Shown one piece after another: positions 31,262 to 41,832 of a stretch of 64,000 nucleotides of DNA (positions within the stretch are counted from its first letter, which is position 1; every line of letters begins with the position of its first letter). The position numbers and the translations under genes are program-made. Under the pieces are notes generated by a model that saw nothing but the letters and a program-made list of their open reading frames with translations, had not been told where the DNA came from and made no database searches. Location: positions 61,414,779-61,478,778 of the forward strand of contig NC_090319.1 of the NCBI RefSeq assembly GCF_040869045.1. Reading direction: 5' to 3'. This stretch comes from Eurosta solidaginis. Its lineage: Eukaryota; Arthropoda; Insecta; Diptera; Tephritidae.

Positions 31262-32580
31262 CTATAGTTGGTGGGAGAACCTATTCCGATTGAAATAAAT
31301 AAACAAAGGAGTTCCGAAAACGTTATAAGGTTTATTTAAAAATTCAATATCTTTAATAGCTACTCCTATTCTTTGTCCCTGTCTAGATAAGAGTAGCTGA
31401 GGTAGAAACCCTCTGCTAAGCTCTCCGTCAGTTGGAGTAGAAACCACCTACTGAATATAAAACTAATCACTAAATGAAGTAGAAACCTTCAGGTCGTGTT
31501 CTGGTCAGTGGTAGAAGCCCACTGCCTCATATGCCTATCTCCTAGCTTCTGATCTTACAAGCTAATTTGTCGCCCTTATATACGATTTCGTACGCCGGCG
31601 GGCGGTTATTTCCTAAAAACAATTCATCTGCAATAATTCCTCCGTTATAAAATTATGTAGGACTGCGCGCAGGCAGTCAGTAATTTTACAATAACAATTA
31701 TAACAATTCAAAATCGAATACTAGTCTAACGCTACTTTCGCTGGATTCTATTAGTATATACATACGCTTATATTCTAACATACGTTTTCCCTTCTTCCAT
31801 TATCATGCCTATGGTTTGTACCTATGTATATATATATATATATATGAATACTTTCGATCATGTATGATAATCCGCTATCCCGGCATTTAGTATCCCAATT
31901 TTGGGGATCCCTAATATACATAGCGAAAAGTGTACCTAATCTCGTACATACGTTTCTTGTATGCCTGCCGTGTTTTTCAATCTTCGCTTTACCTATTGAA
32001 TTCAATCATTTGTGTTTATGCGTATGTTCGCTGTCGCTTTTTTCTCATAGTGTGTTGGCCTGGCTTGATGCTTTCGACTTCTGCTTACGGCGTGCGTTGG
32101 TGTGTCGTATGCTCGTGTGTAAGTATGTATAGAAAAGTTCCAATTAGAAGCGGCGCTTATTTTGGCGACTTTTGCTGCTGATCTTCGTTTATCCAAATTA
32201 TTATGTATGTTGTATTTGTAGCTGAGTGCATTGGATGCGCAAAGGGTTGGTTGACCGGCGCAATTTGATGTTTTTGTGCGTTTCCACTTCCCCTCCAAAT
32301 GTTTTAGTGTATGTTAGGGTGACCTATATTTGAAATTTATGTGGGCGAAAAATGGAAAAATTTTGCTTGCGTACAAAAGTGCGCCAGTCTGGTTTGTCCT
32401 TCAATTTAGTAAATAATAATTCAATATACAACCGCATATATGTATTTTGACGTGTAATTCATAAAGATATAATTCATGTCATAAACATGTATAAATGTTA
32501 AATTCAGAGTTAAATTCAATTTTTGTATAACATGTATATGAAAAGATGAAAAAAATAGGTATAGGTTGTGAGGGTGCAAA
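31262..32580 (-). mobile_element. LTR-type insertion in the LOA-like RT
   Basis: Read on the minus strand there is a polypurine tract GGAGGGGAAG (about 32286-32297) followed at once by TGGAAACGC, a plausible LTR start. Within the next ~1 kb are TATATAAGGGCG (about 31575), AATAAACC (about 31330) and an end near ACCTATTCTCCCACCA-like sequence at about 31265. 32300-32580 would be 3' untranslated sequence of the same element. This fits the 3' end of a retrovirus-like element lacking its coding part. No duplication or second LTR was seen, so boundaries are approximate. It contains a (TA)n run at 31829-31845. Confidence 0.5.
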
Positions 32581-32804
32581 ACCCTCGGTTTTGGGGTCCT
32601 CACAGTGCTGTATGTTGGCTCTTCTAAACCATCTCCCGATGGGAAATGTGTATCGAGAAGCACCTCAAGGGATTCCTCACTATTACGTGACCATTCCCCG
32701 TTCTCTTTCTTTATTAGTCCCTGGAATATATTTCCCTTTGTCAGGACTTTCTCAACCGTGCTGTTTCGCTGGAGCACTCTATGTCCATACAGAAACTTTT
32801 CCAT
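32580..32804 (-). pseudogene. LOA-like ORF2: linker between endonuclease and RT
   Basis: Same frame as the endonuclease (33812). It shows the NSEESLEVLLDTHFPSGDG motif that precedes the RT core in LOA-type ORF2. It ends where the LTR-type insertion begins. Confidence 0.75.
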
Positions 32805-32915
32805 GAGATTCTCTACGCCCTGGAAATTTCACGCTTGTAGATTCTCAGTAGATCCCTGTACTCCTCCCGACACGCTACGCTTCGCGCTCTTTGCTAGCTT
32901 AAACATTTCTTTTAC

Positions 32916-33812
32916 CTATCTTCTTAGAAGACTCAGCTCATTGCTCCACCATGGCGGCTTTGCTTTTCCTCTGAATCTTCTTAGAGAGCAATCTTTGTTA
33001 TACGCAGTCATAAGCGTCCTAGTTAGGAATTGATTAGAATCCTCCAGTTCTTCCACATTGGCAACCTCTTTGGGTTGTCCCAGTTTCGTTTCTACCTGTT
33101 TCTGGAATTTAGTCCAGTTTGCTGACCTAGGGTTTCTAAAGGTTCCTCCCTTCTCTACCCTCTTTAGCGGGATGCTGAAGCTGATATACGCATGGTCGGA
33201 GAAGGATGGTCTATCAAGAACCATCCAATCATACCTTGATATATCACGTTCGGAGTTCAGTGTAATATCCAAAACCTTGCTGGATGTTGGAACAATGTAT
33301 GTAGGGACATTTCCCCTGTTGGCTATCTGCTGAATGTAACAAAATAGAGATTCGCCTCTATCGTTCGTAGCTGATCTTCCCCACGCATTGTGGTGCGCAT
33401 TCGCATCCGCGCCTATGACCAACCGCCCTTTACGCCCTTCGTCCTGTACTAGCCTCTTGTACTTCATCGGCGGAACCTCCACAGCATGGGCCATGTAGCA
33501 GGATGCCAGGATAAGTCCCTGTTTATTCCTTTGCTCAACGGCCACCACTATGAGGTCCTCAGTAGTGTAATTAGGCAGTATATATGAATGCAGCTGTTTC
33601 CTTACCATTACTACAGCTCGCATCCGTCCTTCCGTGTGCGCATAGTAAACGCCAAGTCCGCGCGCGCTAAGTCCAGAAACCTTTCCTCCCGATGATAGCC
33701 ACGGCTCCTGGATCAGCGCCACGTCAAACGAACCCTCCTCAAGGGTTAGCAGGAGTTCGCTCGACGCCACTTTCCTGTGTAGGAGGTATATCTGTAGGAC
33801 TCGCAGCACCAT
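32916..33812 (-). pseudogene. LOA-like ORF2: endonuclease
   Basis: Exonuclease-endonuclease-phosphatase-type nuclease that would nick target DNA. LLTLEEGSFDVALIQEPWL has the catalytic Glu region, then VIGADANAHHNAWG (Asp/Asn/His), LDITLNS and SFSDHAYISFSI (final Asp-His). About 230 residues of EN plus linker read openly, making it one of the better preserved coding pieces here. The first residues overlap the end of ORF1 in another frame (33739-33812), as in two-ORF LINEs. Confidence 0.88.
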
Positions 33813-34630
33813 TGGGCTGTTTGTCCCCCTCCAGCACCTTCGTCGTGACGTCGTCGTCCTCCCCTTGCCCTTTTGGTTTAGAGTGTTCGAAGCCCCCTTC
33901 AGCCTCCTGTAACTGTTGTGTCGGGTGTTCCTCTGTGCGACTCACAGCACCATCTGGCTGTTGGTCTTCTTCTAACACCTTCGTGGTGACGTCGGCTACC
34001 TCCACCTGTCTTTTTTCCCTTAGGCTTTTGAGGTCCTTTTCGCCTTCGCCTACTTCCAGCGTGTTAGGATTTTTTTCCTCAGGACTTCCTTTCCTAAGTC
34101 GCATATAAGTTTTGCCTGTACCAAAGGACATTTTTCCAAGCTGCGTGTACAATATATCCTCCGCCTGCTTGTTTATTTGGAAGATGTAGAACTGACCTTC
34201 CTCCGTAGGCCGAGAGACAGTAAGTACCTTCCAATCCTGTGTCGGTATGTTCGGATTCTGATTCTGCAGAAGTCTGATTCTGCAGAAGTCGCAGTGTATC
34301 CTCCGACTTCACCACGCATGGTATCCATACCTTGACTTTATCCACCACCTCAAACCGCGCGTTCGTGCCTTGCCTTTGGAGGTTTGGAACCACTTCCACC
34401 AGCCACCGCAAGCTCGCAATGTTGTCGCACGCTATCATCTTCACACCATTATACCATCCCCCCGAATAAAAGGTGGGAAGGGGTTTACTTGGTTGTTCCC
34501 GCATCATCTTAAGCATTAAGCTAATCAGTTCCCTTTCTACAGATCTCCACCTTTCAGTAGTCATCTGTCCGAAAGGACTGCTACGATCAACCAGCGCCAC
34601 AGTCAGTGACTGCTTTGCCACATCACTCAT
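33739..34630 (-). pseudogene. LOA-like ORF1, C-terminal DUF4780-type part and acidic tail
   Basis: 34630-34094 holds the folded part (FYSGGWYNGVKMIACDNIASL, ARFEVVDKVKVWIPC), related in layout to 9136-10068. A frameshift near 34120 leads to 34152-33739, a charged tail with an internal repeat: DVTTKVLEEDQQPDGA and DVTTKVLEGDKQPNGA, 40-odd residues apart. A 17-bp direct repeat (TCTGATTCTGCAGAAG) at about 34244-34277 lies in the Ser/Glu-rich linker. The product would bind element RNA. Confidence 0.75.
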
Positions 34631-34803
34631 CTTCTCGGTAAAAGCCGAGTCTTAGTGTTAACTCCCTTTGGCACCTCCGAGAAAGCCGGAGTCTTCGCTT
34701 TAACTCCCTTTAGCACCTCCGAGAATGCCGGAGACTTAGCGTTATCTCCCTTTGGCTTATCTCATACTTCCGTAGTTGGAGCTTCCCTCTGACTCGCAGC
34801 TTT
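34631..34803 (-). repeat. ~63-bp tandem repeat within ORF1
   Basis: Two and a half units with the landmarks AACTCCCTTTGGCACCTCCG, AACTCCCTTTAGCACCTCCG and a partial third. On the minus strand each encodes a PxFSEVxKGVxxKT-type peptide. It joins the two halves of ORF1. Confidence 0.75.
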
Positions 34804-35574
34804 CTAGGTGGTTGCTACCTCGCTATTGGAGCCCATCTGGCTTACAGCTTTGGGCCTACTTGTCTTGTCTATGCGACTGCCCTGCCTCGCGGGTCTTAAA
34901 CTGGGTCCTTTCTGCCTCTTGAAAGTAGCCTTGTCGCCTTCCGCCGAACGTTGCCTCTTAATTCTGCCATTCGACGCTTCTTCCTCCTCGTACCGGTTGC
35001 AGAACCGAGGGTTTCTAGCAACAAACCTTTTAAACTGCCTTCGACCTACTTTTGCCGCCTCATGGGCCAATTCCAAGCGCTCTATCTCCACTTCTGTTGG
35101 GTCGACCACTGCTCCCAGGCGTTGAACAATTCTTAGTGCTGCACGGTACTTCGAGAGAGCTCTTTTACTTCCTCTGCTCCGCACCCTTCTCCACGTTTCT
35201 ACTCCGTTTTAATTTGTGTGCTTTTCCAACATGGAGTTCATTGAACCTGCACTACTCTCGCTCCCCGAGTCCGACGCATCGCTTAATGCGTATTCGTCGT
35301 CTTTGGCTTGCGACTCAGTCCTCTTATCATCCTCCTTATTACAATTTGGTAATGAGTCGTTCATCTTGGTCGTACGACCACCTGCCCGACAAGGCGGGCT
35401 CAGCGGTCCAGTATTATATACGGGGAAAGAACCGTCAGCCACAGCAGCGCCCCTTACTGTGGTAAGGCCACCAATACCTCCCGAGGTGGCCCGGTATCGC
35501 GAAGGCTCCGTTCGAATACAGCCGAATTTATTCCCTGGCTGCAAATCGTTCAATAGGCACGGTCCGCATAACAC
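34804..35574 (-). pseudogene. LOA-like ORF1, basic N-terminal part
   Basis: Two open pieces (35574-35209, 35184-34804), separated by a stop. The first is Ser/Asp-rich (SDASDSGSESS). The second is strongly basic with RRQFKRFVARNPRF and an ARQGSRIDKTSRP segment, typical of gag-like RNA-binding N-termini. Both precede the DUF4780-type part. The GC-rich leader extends to about 35640. Confidence 0.65.
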
Positions 35575-35699
35575 CCTGGATTAGGGGGTTGGCAGCGTAG
35601 ATGCCAGCCCTAAACAGCTCCACCTCATAGTCGGGCGCTATGGAGATCGGCTAAGCCCTCACGCCAATGACAAGGTGCCTACCCCAGTGTGGGAATGAG

Positions 35700-36660
35700 T
35701 CACTAAATGAACTAAATATGAGATATAATAGGCAATTAAATAAAGACTTAAAACTTGAAAATAAAATATTAAAATAATTTTTAAATTTTTTTTGAAGGAA
35801 TTCTGTATAAAAAGTGGTGCACCTATATGGGTCCTATAGAAAATTATACAAAAGTCTTAAATTGGGGTATCTGAGGACGCGTAGTTATTGCAGCATTAAG
35901 AATACAAACACGGGTGCTAAGTTTTTGTACCCGTTCGAAAATTCTCCGCGAAAAACAGTTTGAAACCGAGGTCGACTGCAATAACCCGTCCAAAAATGTG
36001 GAAAGAAAAATGAAAAGACGCGTTTTGTCCTTTTATCAATAGTCCAAAGAGAAAAAGTATTCGAGTTGATGGAAGTGAGGCAAAAACGCGTCTATTAATA
36101 CCTCCCCCGACGGTTTTGGTCGTGTTTTAGCAATCGTCCCCGGTAATAAAGTATCACAATTTGTTAATTAAAATTGTCCAAAACATATGGATTTTAAAGA
36201 GAGTAGTAATTAAGTGCTCGTTTGAAAGTAAATAAGGATATTTTTTTGTAATATAACAATAAAAATTTTACGCAGTTTTCGTTAGCAGCTACTACAATTT
36301 TTTTTGAGTCTAAGAAGTACAACAGTGCCAAATAGCATCCACAAAAAAAAAACCAACAAGAACAAGCATTTTATCAGGTGAGCGTGGCTGTGTATGTGCG
36401 TGCTGCTACATATCCTACTTGTAGACCCCTACTACTAATGTCGCCAGAAAGAGCAAACTAGCTAAAAGTAAACACAACCGAGTGCTGCCAGAGGTGATTG
36501 TCATTCAAAAGGATTTCATGCTGAAGGAAAATAGCCAATCACTGATATGTTTGGATAGCAATAGCTATCACTATTAGCGAGTTTTCATTCTCGGCGATGT
36601 AATCACCGATAATGAAATATCGTTCATCGCTACTTTAAATTTAAAAATCGACGGAAAATC
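35700..36660. other. Unassigned spacer before the trypsin-like pseudogene
   Basis: About 960 bp, AT-rich, no gene or clear repeat pair. CGATGAACGATATTTC-type sequence near 36590-36640 faintly resembles the tip at 25540 but cannot be paired. Confidence 0.35.
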
Positions 36661-36670
36661 TTAAACTAAA

Positions 36671-37383
36671 ATGCATTTACGCAATTCTTTCGCGCTACTG
36701 TTTGTCTTCCTAATCTGTCTTTTGACAAATGAAAATTCGCAAAATCGCATTATAGGTGGCATTAATTCGAATATAAGGGAATAGGCCGTATTTGGTGTTA
36801 ATACGGTATGAAGGGTTCCATCATTGCGGTGGTACTGTACTCACTCAGAGGAGGGTGCTTACATCTGCAGTTTGCTTGCCAGATTTTATCCAGTCTCGCA
36901 TGACTGTTGCAGCTGGTGTAACCGATACAAGTACTGCAATATTAATTCGATTTTTGGTGCGTATAATTCGTTCAATTGGTTATTCGCCAAGTATAGAAAT
37001 GGTACAAATGGATTTAGCTGTGTTTGAGTGACCGCTTAAAATCCCCATACATAAAACGAATATCACTTTGCGATGTTCAATTAAACTTGGGCGTAAAATT
37101 GCAAGTTAGTGGATGGGGTTCGACAACTGCAGGCAGTAAGCAAGGTTCACCTATACTCCAATCTGCTGAATTTGAAGTAGTCCTACTCATTCTATGTGCG
37201 GATTGTTATGGCACTGATTATGCGGCGGAGGGGAAAAATTTGCCAACAACGGTTTGTTTAAAAGCTCAGGCAAGTGATACGTGTTGGGGAGATGCTGGTG
37301 CAGCGGCCGTTGTGAATGGACGACTTTGTGCTGTGATGGCAGATAGGATGGAATCTTTGAACAGCAATAATCCGACTAAATGA
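36671..37383 (+). pseudogene. Trypsin-like serine protease homologue, copy 1 (inactive)
   Basis: ATG at 36671 opens a signal peptide (SFALLFVFLICLL) and the activation site NRIIGG. In-frame stops and frameshifts follow (36782, 36810 region, 37027). The chymotrypsin-fold landmarks are in order: HHCGGTVL, LTSAVCL (where LTAAHC holds the active His), MVQMDLAVF (the Asp is kept), LQVSGWGSTTAG, and DTCWGDAGAAAVV (where GDSGGP holds the active Ser). Both the catalytic His and Ser are replaced, so even an unbroken ancestor may have been a non-catalytic homologue. A more decayed inverted copy lies at 37640-38240. This is the only gene-derived sequence in the window that is not clearly from a transposon. 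Confidence 0.82.
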
Positions 37384-37639
37384 TGAATTTGTTCGAAGTT
37401 TTGTTACAGGTGTTATTTTCAAACGACTGCTTAGTTCACTTAACTCGGCTGAAAGCCAATTTCAGAACTTTTTTCATAAACATCCGAGCTCACGTCAAAA
37501 CAAAGATTTTATGCTAAGATGGAACGTTTTCGGAACGGCAGTTGAGATATGGTGATATTTCAATAAGCAGTCCAAATGGCAATATTTCTTTTTGTGTTAT
37601 TTACAAATAAATAATAAAAAATATTCACAACGGCCGGTG

Positions 37640-38240
37640 CATTAGCATCTCTCCAACACGTATCACTTGCCTGAACTCTCAAACAAATTACCGTTGTTGT
37701 GAACTTTCTCTCAGTCCCATAACGATCCGCACATAGAATAAAGTGGGACTACTTCCAATTCAGCAAATTGGAGTATATGCGAAGCTTGCTTACTGTCTGC
37801 AGTTGTCGAACCCCATCCAATAACTTGCAATTTTACGCCCAAGTTTAATTGAACATCGCTATTGGTTTTATGTATGGTGATATTAAGCGGTCACTCAAAC
37901 ACAACTAAATCCATTTGTACCATTTCTATACTTGGCGAATAATCAATTAGACGAATTATACGCACCACAGAGCGAATTAATACTGCAGTACTTATATCGG
38001 TTACACCAGCTGCAACAGTGATGCGAGACTGGATGAAATTGCCAAACAAACTGCAGATGTAAGCACCCTCTGAGTGAGTAAAGTACAAACGCAATGGACT
38101 CCTTTATAACGTATTGACACCAAATAAGGACTATCCTCTATATTCGAATTAATGCCACCTCTAATGCGATTTTACGAATTTCCATTAGTCAAAAGACAGA
38201 TAAGGAAAACAAACAGTATCGCTAAAGAATTGCGTAAATG
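37640..38240 (-). pseudogene. Trypsin-like serine protease homologue, inverted copy 2
   Basis: Minus-strand copy of 36671-37330, tail to tail, with about 250 bp between. Shared landmarks: VAAGVTD, SPSIEMVQMDLVVFE, VQLNLGVKLQV and GWGSTTA, plus the upstream AAAAATCGACGG flank (38255-38270). It has lost more, including the segment around the CGG motif, and has its own stops. Confidence 0.78.
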
Positions 38241-38548
38241 TATTTTAGCTTAATATTTTCCGTCGATTTTTAAGCTTAATGTGAAGAAAGTTGAAATTTG
38301 TGGGTGCTATTTATACAAAATTTTGTTGTGTAAATAAAAATGAGTTTTGAATTGGAAAAAAGACAGCCTACTAAATTTTTGTGATTGTAGCAGCATAAGT
38401 GTGACAAGAAAAAATTTTAATTTAGGTACATTCGATTATTGAACAACAAAACAAAACCATTAACACAGCAATATATCGGCACTCTGATGTTTGTGAGTTT
38501 ACCCAGCCTGTAGTAGCAATATAGAGGTATGACATATATGTTAATTGG

Positions 38549-38884
38549 CGGCTGCGTGGTGTGGTGGTAGGGTGCTCCGCCTGTCAGAACGAGGGTCCTG
38601 GGTTCAACTCGCGGTCAAAGTACATCAATTTGGAAAAAAAAAGTTTTTCTAAGCGAGGTCACCCCTCGGAAAGATTCGTCAAACACTCCGGGTGCATTTC
38701 TGCCATGAAAAGCTTCTTAGTGAAATTGCATAGAGATGCCGCTCGGAGTCAGCATAAGACATGTAGGTCCCGTCCCGCCAATTCGTAGGAAACATTAAAA
38801 GGAGCACTACGAAAGTTGAAAGAGAAGCTCGGCCTAAAATCACTTCGTAGGTAATCGCGTCTTGCATTTGTTTATTTAATTCTT
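38549..38884 (+). mobile_element. S1 SINE, copy 5 (diverged)
   Basis: Forward S1 copy from GGCGGCTGCGTGGTGTGG to CGCGTCTTGCATTTG; the B box is degenerate (GGTTCAACTCG at 38602). It pairs with copy 4 in inverted orientation and shares its flanks. Confidence 0.82.
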
Positions 38885-38894
38885 TATTTATATA

Positions 38895-39190
38895 CAATGA
38901 TGGAAAAAATATTAGGGACAACGTGCATAATACTAAGTGAATTATATAAGCAGCACTTGAGTATCTCTTTTGAAATAGTGCACCCTATAAAAATAGGTTT
39001 TAAGGTTTTTTTTTTGCGAAAGAGTGAACCAGTAGAAGTTTGGCTTGGAAAAAATAATTTGCATTATAAATGGTAAAAACTTCGCTGTTGAAGCTTCTTA
39101 TAAAGCCTTATGAAATTTCGCTTTTATTGGGTATGGAGCACTAACAAAATATTTAAAGGAAAATATCGGCATTTCACTTTTAGAAATAAA
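38895..39190. repeat. Terminal repeat fragment (TGATGGAAAAAA end), inverted copy
   Basis: Starts CAATGATGGAAAAAATATT and matches the complement of 23880-24171 and 24640-24948, with landmarks GTGCACCCTATAAAAATAGG and AACCAGTAGAAG. The tip resembles Tc1/mariner ends and is preceded by TA-rich sequence, but no transposase is present. Confidence 0.6.
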
Positions 39191-39289
39191 AACGCGCCAC
39201 AAATCTTGTTTTAAATTAAAATAGGTATAAACTTTATTAATTATAATTATTGTATATACGTATTAAGAATATCGATTTTTTAATAGTTT

Positions 39290-39450
39290 GAGAAAATTTT
39301 AAACAACGTAACATCAGGACGGACAAGGCGTCAGCCATTTCGATTATACCTCTCTCTTTAAAGGTTTTTCTCCCGGGTGTGGGATTTGAACCCGCATTAC
39401 TACGATGGTTGAAGTGTTACAAACGCATTCAGCCACGTCATGGCTTAGTT
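39290..39450 (-). mobile_element. Second tRNA-derived SINE family (S2)
   Basis: On the minus strand: TGACGTGGCTGAATGCG (A-box-like), GGGTTCAAATCCCACACCCG (B box, about 39374-39393), then a short body ending GACAAGGCG-type sequence and TGATGTTACGTTGTTTAAA. The tRNA-like head is about 75 nt. The body recurs in the palindrome at 39690-39925. Confidence 0.65.
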
Positions 39451-39689
39451 GTTGTAAACTTTATCCCAATTGCCTTCCGTGCATATTTTATTCTTTTTGT
39501 ACAGTACATACTTTGTATGTAATCATGTGTTAAAGTTATGCTTGTTGGTAAGGCGGTTTCAAAGAATCTGGTATTGTTTTTGCTTTTGTTCTATTTATAG
39601 ATAATAATTAACCAATGTATGAATTAAGCGGGGGTTGCCCTTATTGCTTTTTATCTGCATGAAAACATTTATTTGAAGCAATTTTTAAT

Positions 39690-39925
39690 TTATTTAATAG
39701 CTTGGGAAAAATTTAAACAACGTGACATCAGGACGGACAAGGCGTTTGGGAAGGCGACAGCTGCTTCGATTATACTTTGTAAATCTCTTCAAAGCCTTTT
39801 CTCCCAGGATTGGAAGAACGGCTTTGAAGAGATTTACAATCTTTAATAGAAACAGCTGTCGCCTTGTCCGTTGTAATGTCACGTTGTTTAAATTTTTCCC
39901 AAATTATTAAATAAATTGTAATTTA
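39690..39925. repeat. Palindrome of two S2 bodies, head to head
   Basis: Left arm TTGGGAAAAATTTAAACAAC...CAAAGCCTTTTCTCCCA (39699-39810) and right arm ...AACGGCTTTGAAGAGATTTA...GTTTAAATTTTTCCCAA (39815-39903) are inverted, separated by only a few bases. Both arms carry the S2 body but lack the tRNA head. Confidence 0.75.
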
Positions 39926-40009
39926 AAAATTTCCTCAAACAAATGTTTTCATACATTTAAAAAGCAATAAGGGCAACCCCCGCTTAATTCATACAATAAT
40001 ATCGCTTTT

Positions 40010-41022
40010 ATTTATTTTAAAGATTTATCTGAGAGGCGTATATAGTGTGGCGGATAGCGTACAGCTGACTTAAAGCGGTTCACACACTTGTTAACTAAAA
40101 AGGCAATATGTTTTGTTGTATTTTCTTGAATATGCAAAGTTAAGGAAACGATAAGTTACTTTAATTGGTACAGGGTACATGTAAGAATCTTTATACAATG
40201 CAAATAAATAAACGTTAGTTATTTGGTTGGTGTAGGTCGTCTTTAGCCATATCTCTTTCGCGAACGTTCTGTTGGGGATGTTTCCATTTATATATATTAA
40301 GAAATTCTTTCATTGTGAGTAAGATTGGTGATACAGAACCTTCAACCTTTGCCGCGGAGATAAGTTCTCAGCATTCTTTTCTGGCAAGGATGCTAAGGGG
40401 GCTCCTGGAAGAAAGTGCATTGGAGTGAGGGCTAATAAATCACTTGGGACCCGTTTCCATTCGAAAGGGGAGTGTTGTGAATTCTCCGAACGTAAACCTT
40501 TGACTTCCTGATACTTTGATGAAATATGTCTTGAAAATTTTTTCAGCGACATCTATAGCTGATTCTTCGATGAATATTGCGAGCTCTTTTTGAATAGCTC
40601 GTTGAGCAGTAACGAATGTATTTCCATTATTATACATCACTTTGTGGGGTAATACGCGTCGTCCAACGAAACGAGAGAAGGCTGCTCTGAAAGCCTCAGT
40701 TGTCTGACTTGTGCAAGATTCGAGATGGACCGTTTTAGTAGAGAAGCATACAAATACGCAAACGTATGCTTTTGAGTAGGAAGCTCGTCGCAATGCACCA
40801 TAAATGGGCCAGCGAAATCAACGGGGTTACGTAAAAGGACACCGAGTAAGTGACACGTTCGGGTCATAGCGGCCATTATTTGTGAATGCATTCGTCGCTT
40901 ATATATCGTGCACCTCTTGCAGTTGTATATGCATTTTTTACTTTCTGCTTGAGTCTGGAGATGTAGTATTTCTTCTGTATCGTGCAAATAACACTGGATC
41001 CCAAATTCCAATTTTTTTCTGT
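40010..41022 (-). pseudogene. BEL/Pao integrase and 3' end (second BEL element)
   Basis: Minus-strand frames read KRCTIYKRRMHSQIMAAM (end of the zinc region), NPVDFAGPF and SYSKAYVCVFVCFSTKTVHL (first catalytic Asp and core strand), TTEAFRAAFSRFVGRR and YNNGNTFV (second Asp region, altered to Asn). A C-terminal LTPMHFLPGAPLASLP follows at about 40430. At least two frameshifts (near 40790 and 40500). 40010-40300 is probably 3' untranslated or LTR. The N-terminal continuation lies past the DNA transposon at 45968. Confidence 0.85.
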
Positions 41023-41832
41023 ACCAGAGACGCCATTATGAAATTCCTATGTAAAAGCGCCCCCTGATTCCGAAAATCAGTTATTTTTAATTCTATAGTA
41101 ACGTGTTTGAGATATTTACGAATTACCGTTTTTTCAAAAAAAAAAAAAAAAAAAAATTGGGTCCACTTAATCATATATATCTCAAGAACGAATTGAGCAA
41201 TTGCAAAACGCTTTAAAAGGTAATAAAATTTGCTATAAACTGTGCATACAATACATACTTTTTGCTAGGTCCTGCAGATTCAAAGATAACGAACAATCAT
41301 TACGGATTTTTTCAATTTCTTTTGTAAAAATATAAAAAAATTTGTACTTTGCGAGGAAAGGTCTCGAAAACTTTTTATTTTTTTGCAGATTTTTTTTCCC
41401 TCTAAGCTCTGTTCTATTAAAAAAACAATAAGCTCTCATTCAGCAAAATCGATGGACTAGTACAAAAGTTTTAAGCATTCAAGTAAATATATCTACTTAA
41501 TACTTAAGTACCCTACTGGTACATATGTGTTGGTATTCGCATATCAGTTAGTTAGCAGGTAGATTTTCGAAGGGTCATTAGATACAAAACACTGTTAGTG
41601 TCGTTTTCTCAAACCCAGGTACATTTCAAGCAAGAGCATATTTTTAAGGCAGGTAGTGTTTTCTTTGTAGAACTAGGGAATATTTTTGTCTAGATAGGCT
41701 TGAACTTTTACTTGATCTAAGTATAAATAATAGTACATGCGCCTTGTTCCTTCATAATATCTGCAAGGCTTGCCGGATACTGTTCAGTTTATAATTGCAG
41801 TTTATAACCCGTCATTTACTTAAAAATATAAT

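Larger units (their letters stand above)
29120..35640 (-). mobile_element. LOA-like LINE, near full length but broken
   Basis: Minus-strand order: GC-rich 5' leader (35640-35575), ORF1 (35574-33739), endonuclease (33812-32916), RT (32804-32580 and 31262-30078), RNase H (30160-29150). An LTR-type insertion occupies about 31262-32580. DUF4780-type ORF1, EN with GADANAHH and C-terminal RNase H are the marks of the LOA group. At least five frameshifts or stops. No target duplication identified. Confidence 0.85.

Noticed and set aside
33692..34108. Plus-strand Ser/Pro-rich frame of 138 codons
   Set aside because: Antisense of the acidic tail of LOA-like ORF1; internal repeats follow the sense-strand repeats.
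35216..35584. Plus-strand frame of 122 codons
   Set aside because: Antisense of the ORF1 N-terminus in the GC-rich 5' part of the LINE.
36671..37383. Functional trypsin gene
   Set aside because: In-frame stops, frameshifts and both the active-site His and Ser replaced.
38895..39190. Tc1/mariner transposon
   Set aside because: Only a tip-like TGATGGAAAAAA motif next to TA-rich sequence; no transposase and no second tip, so kept as an unclassified repeat.
39370..39445. Possible tRNA gene on the minus strand
   Set aside because: B box and A-box-like motifs are good, but the S2 body is attached and recurs nearby, so it is treated as a SINE.
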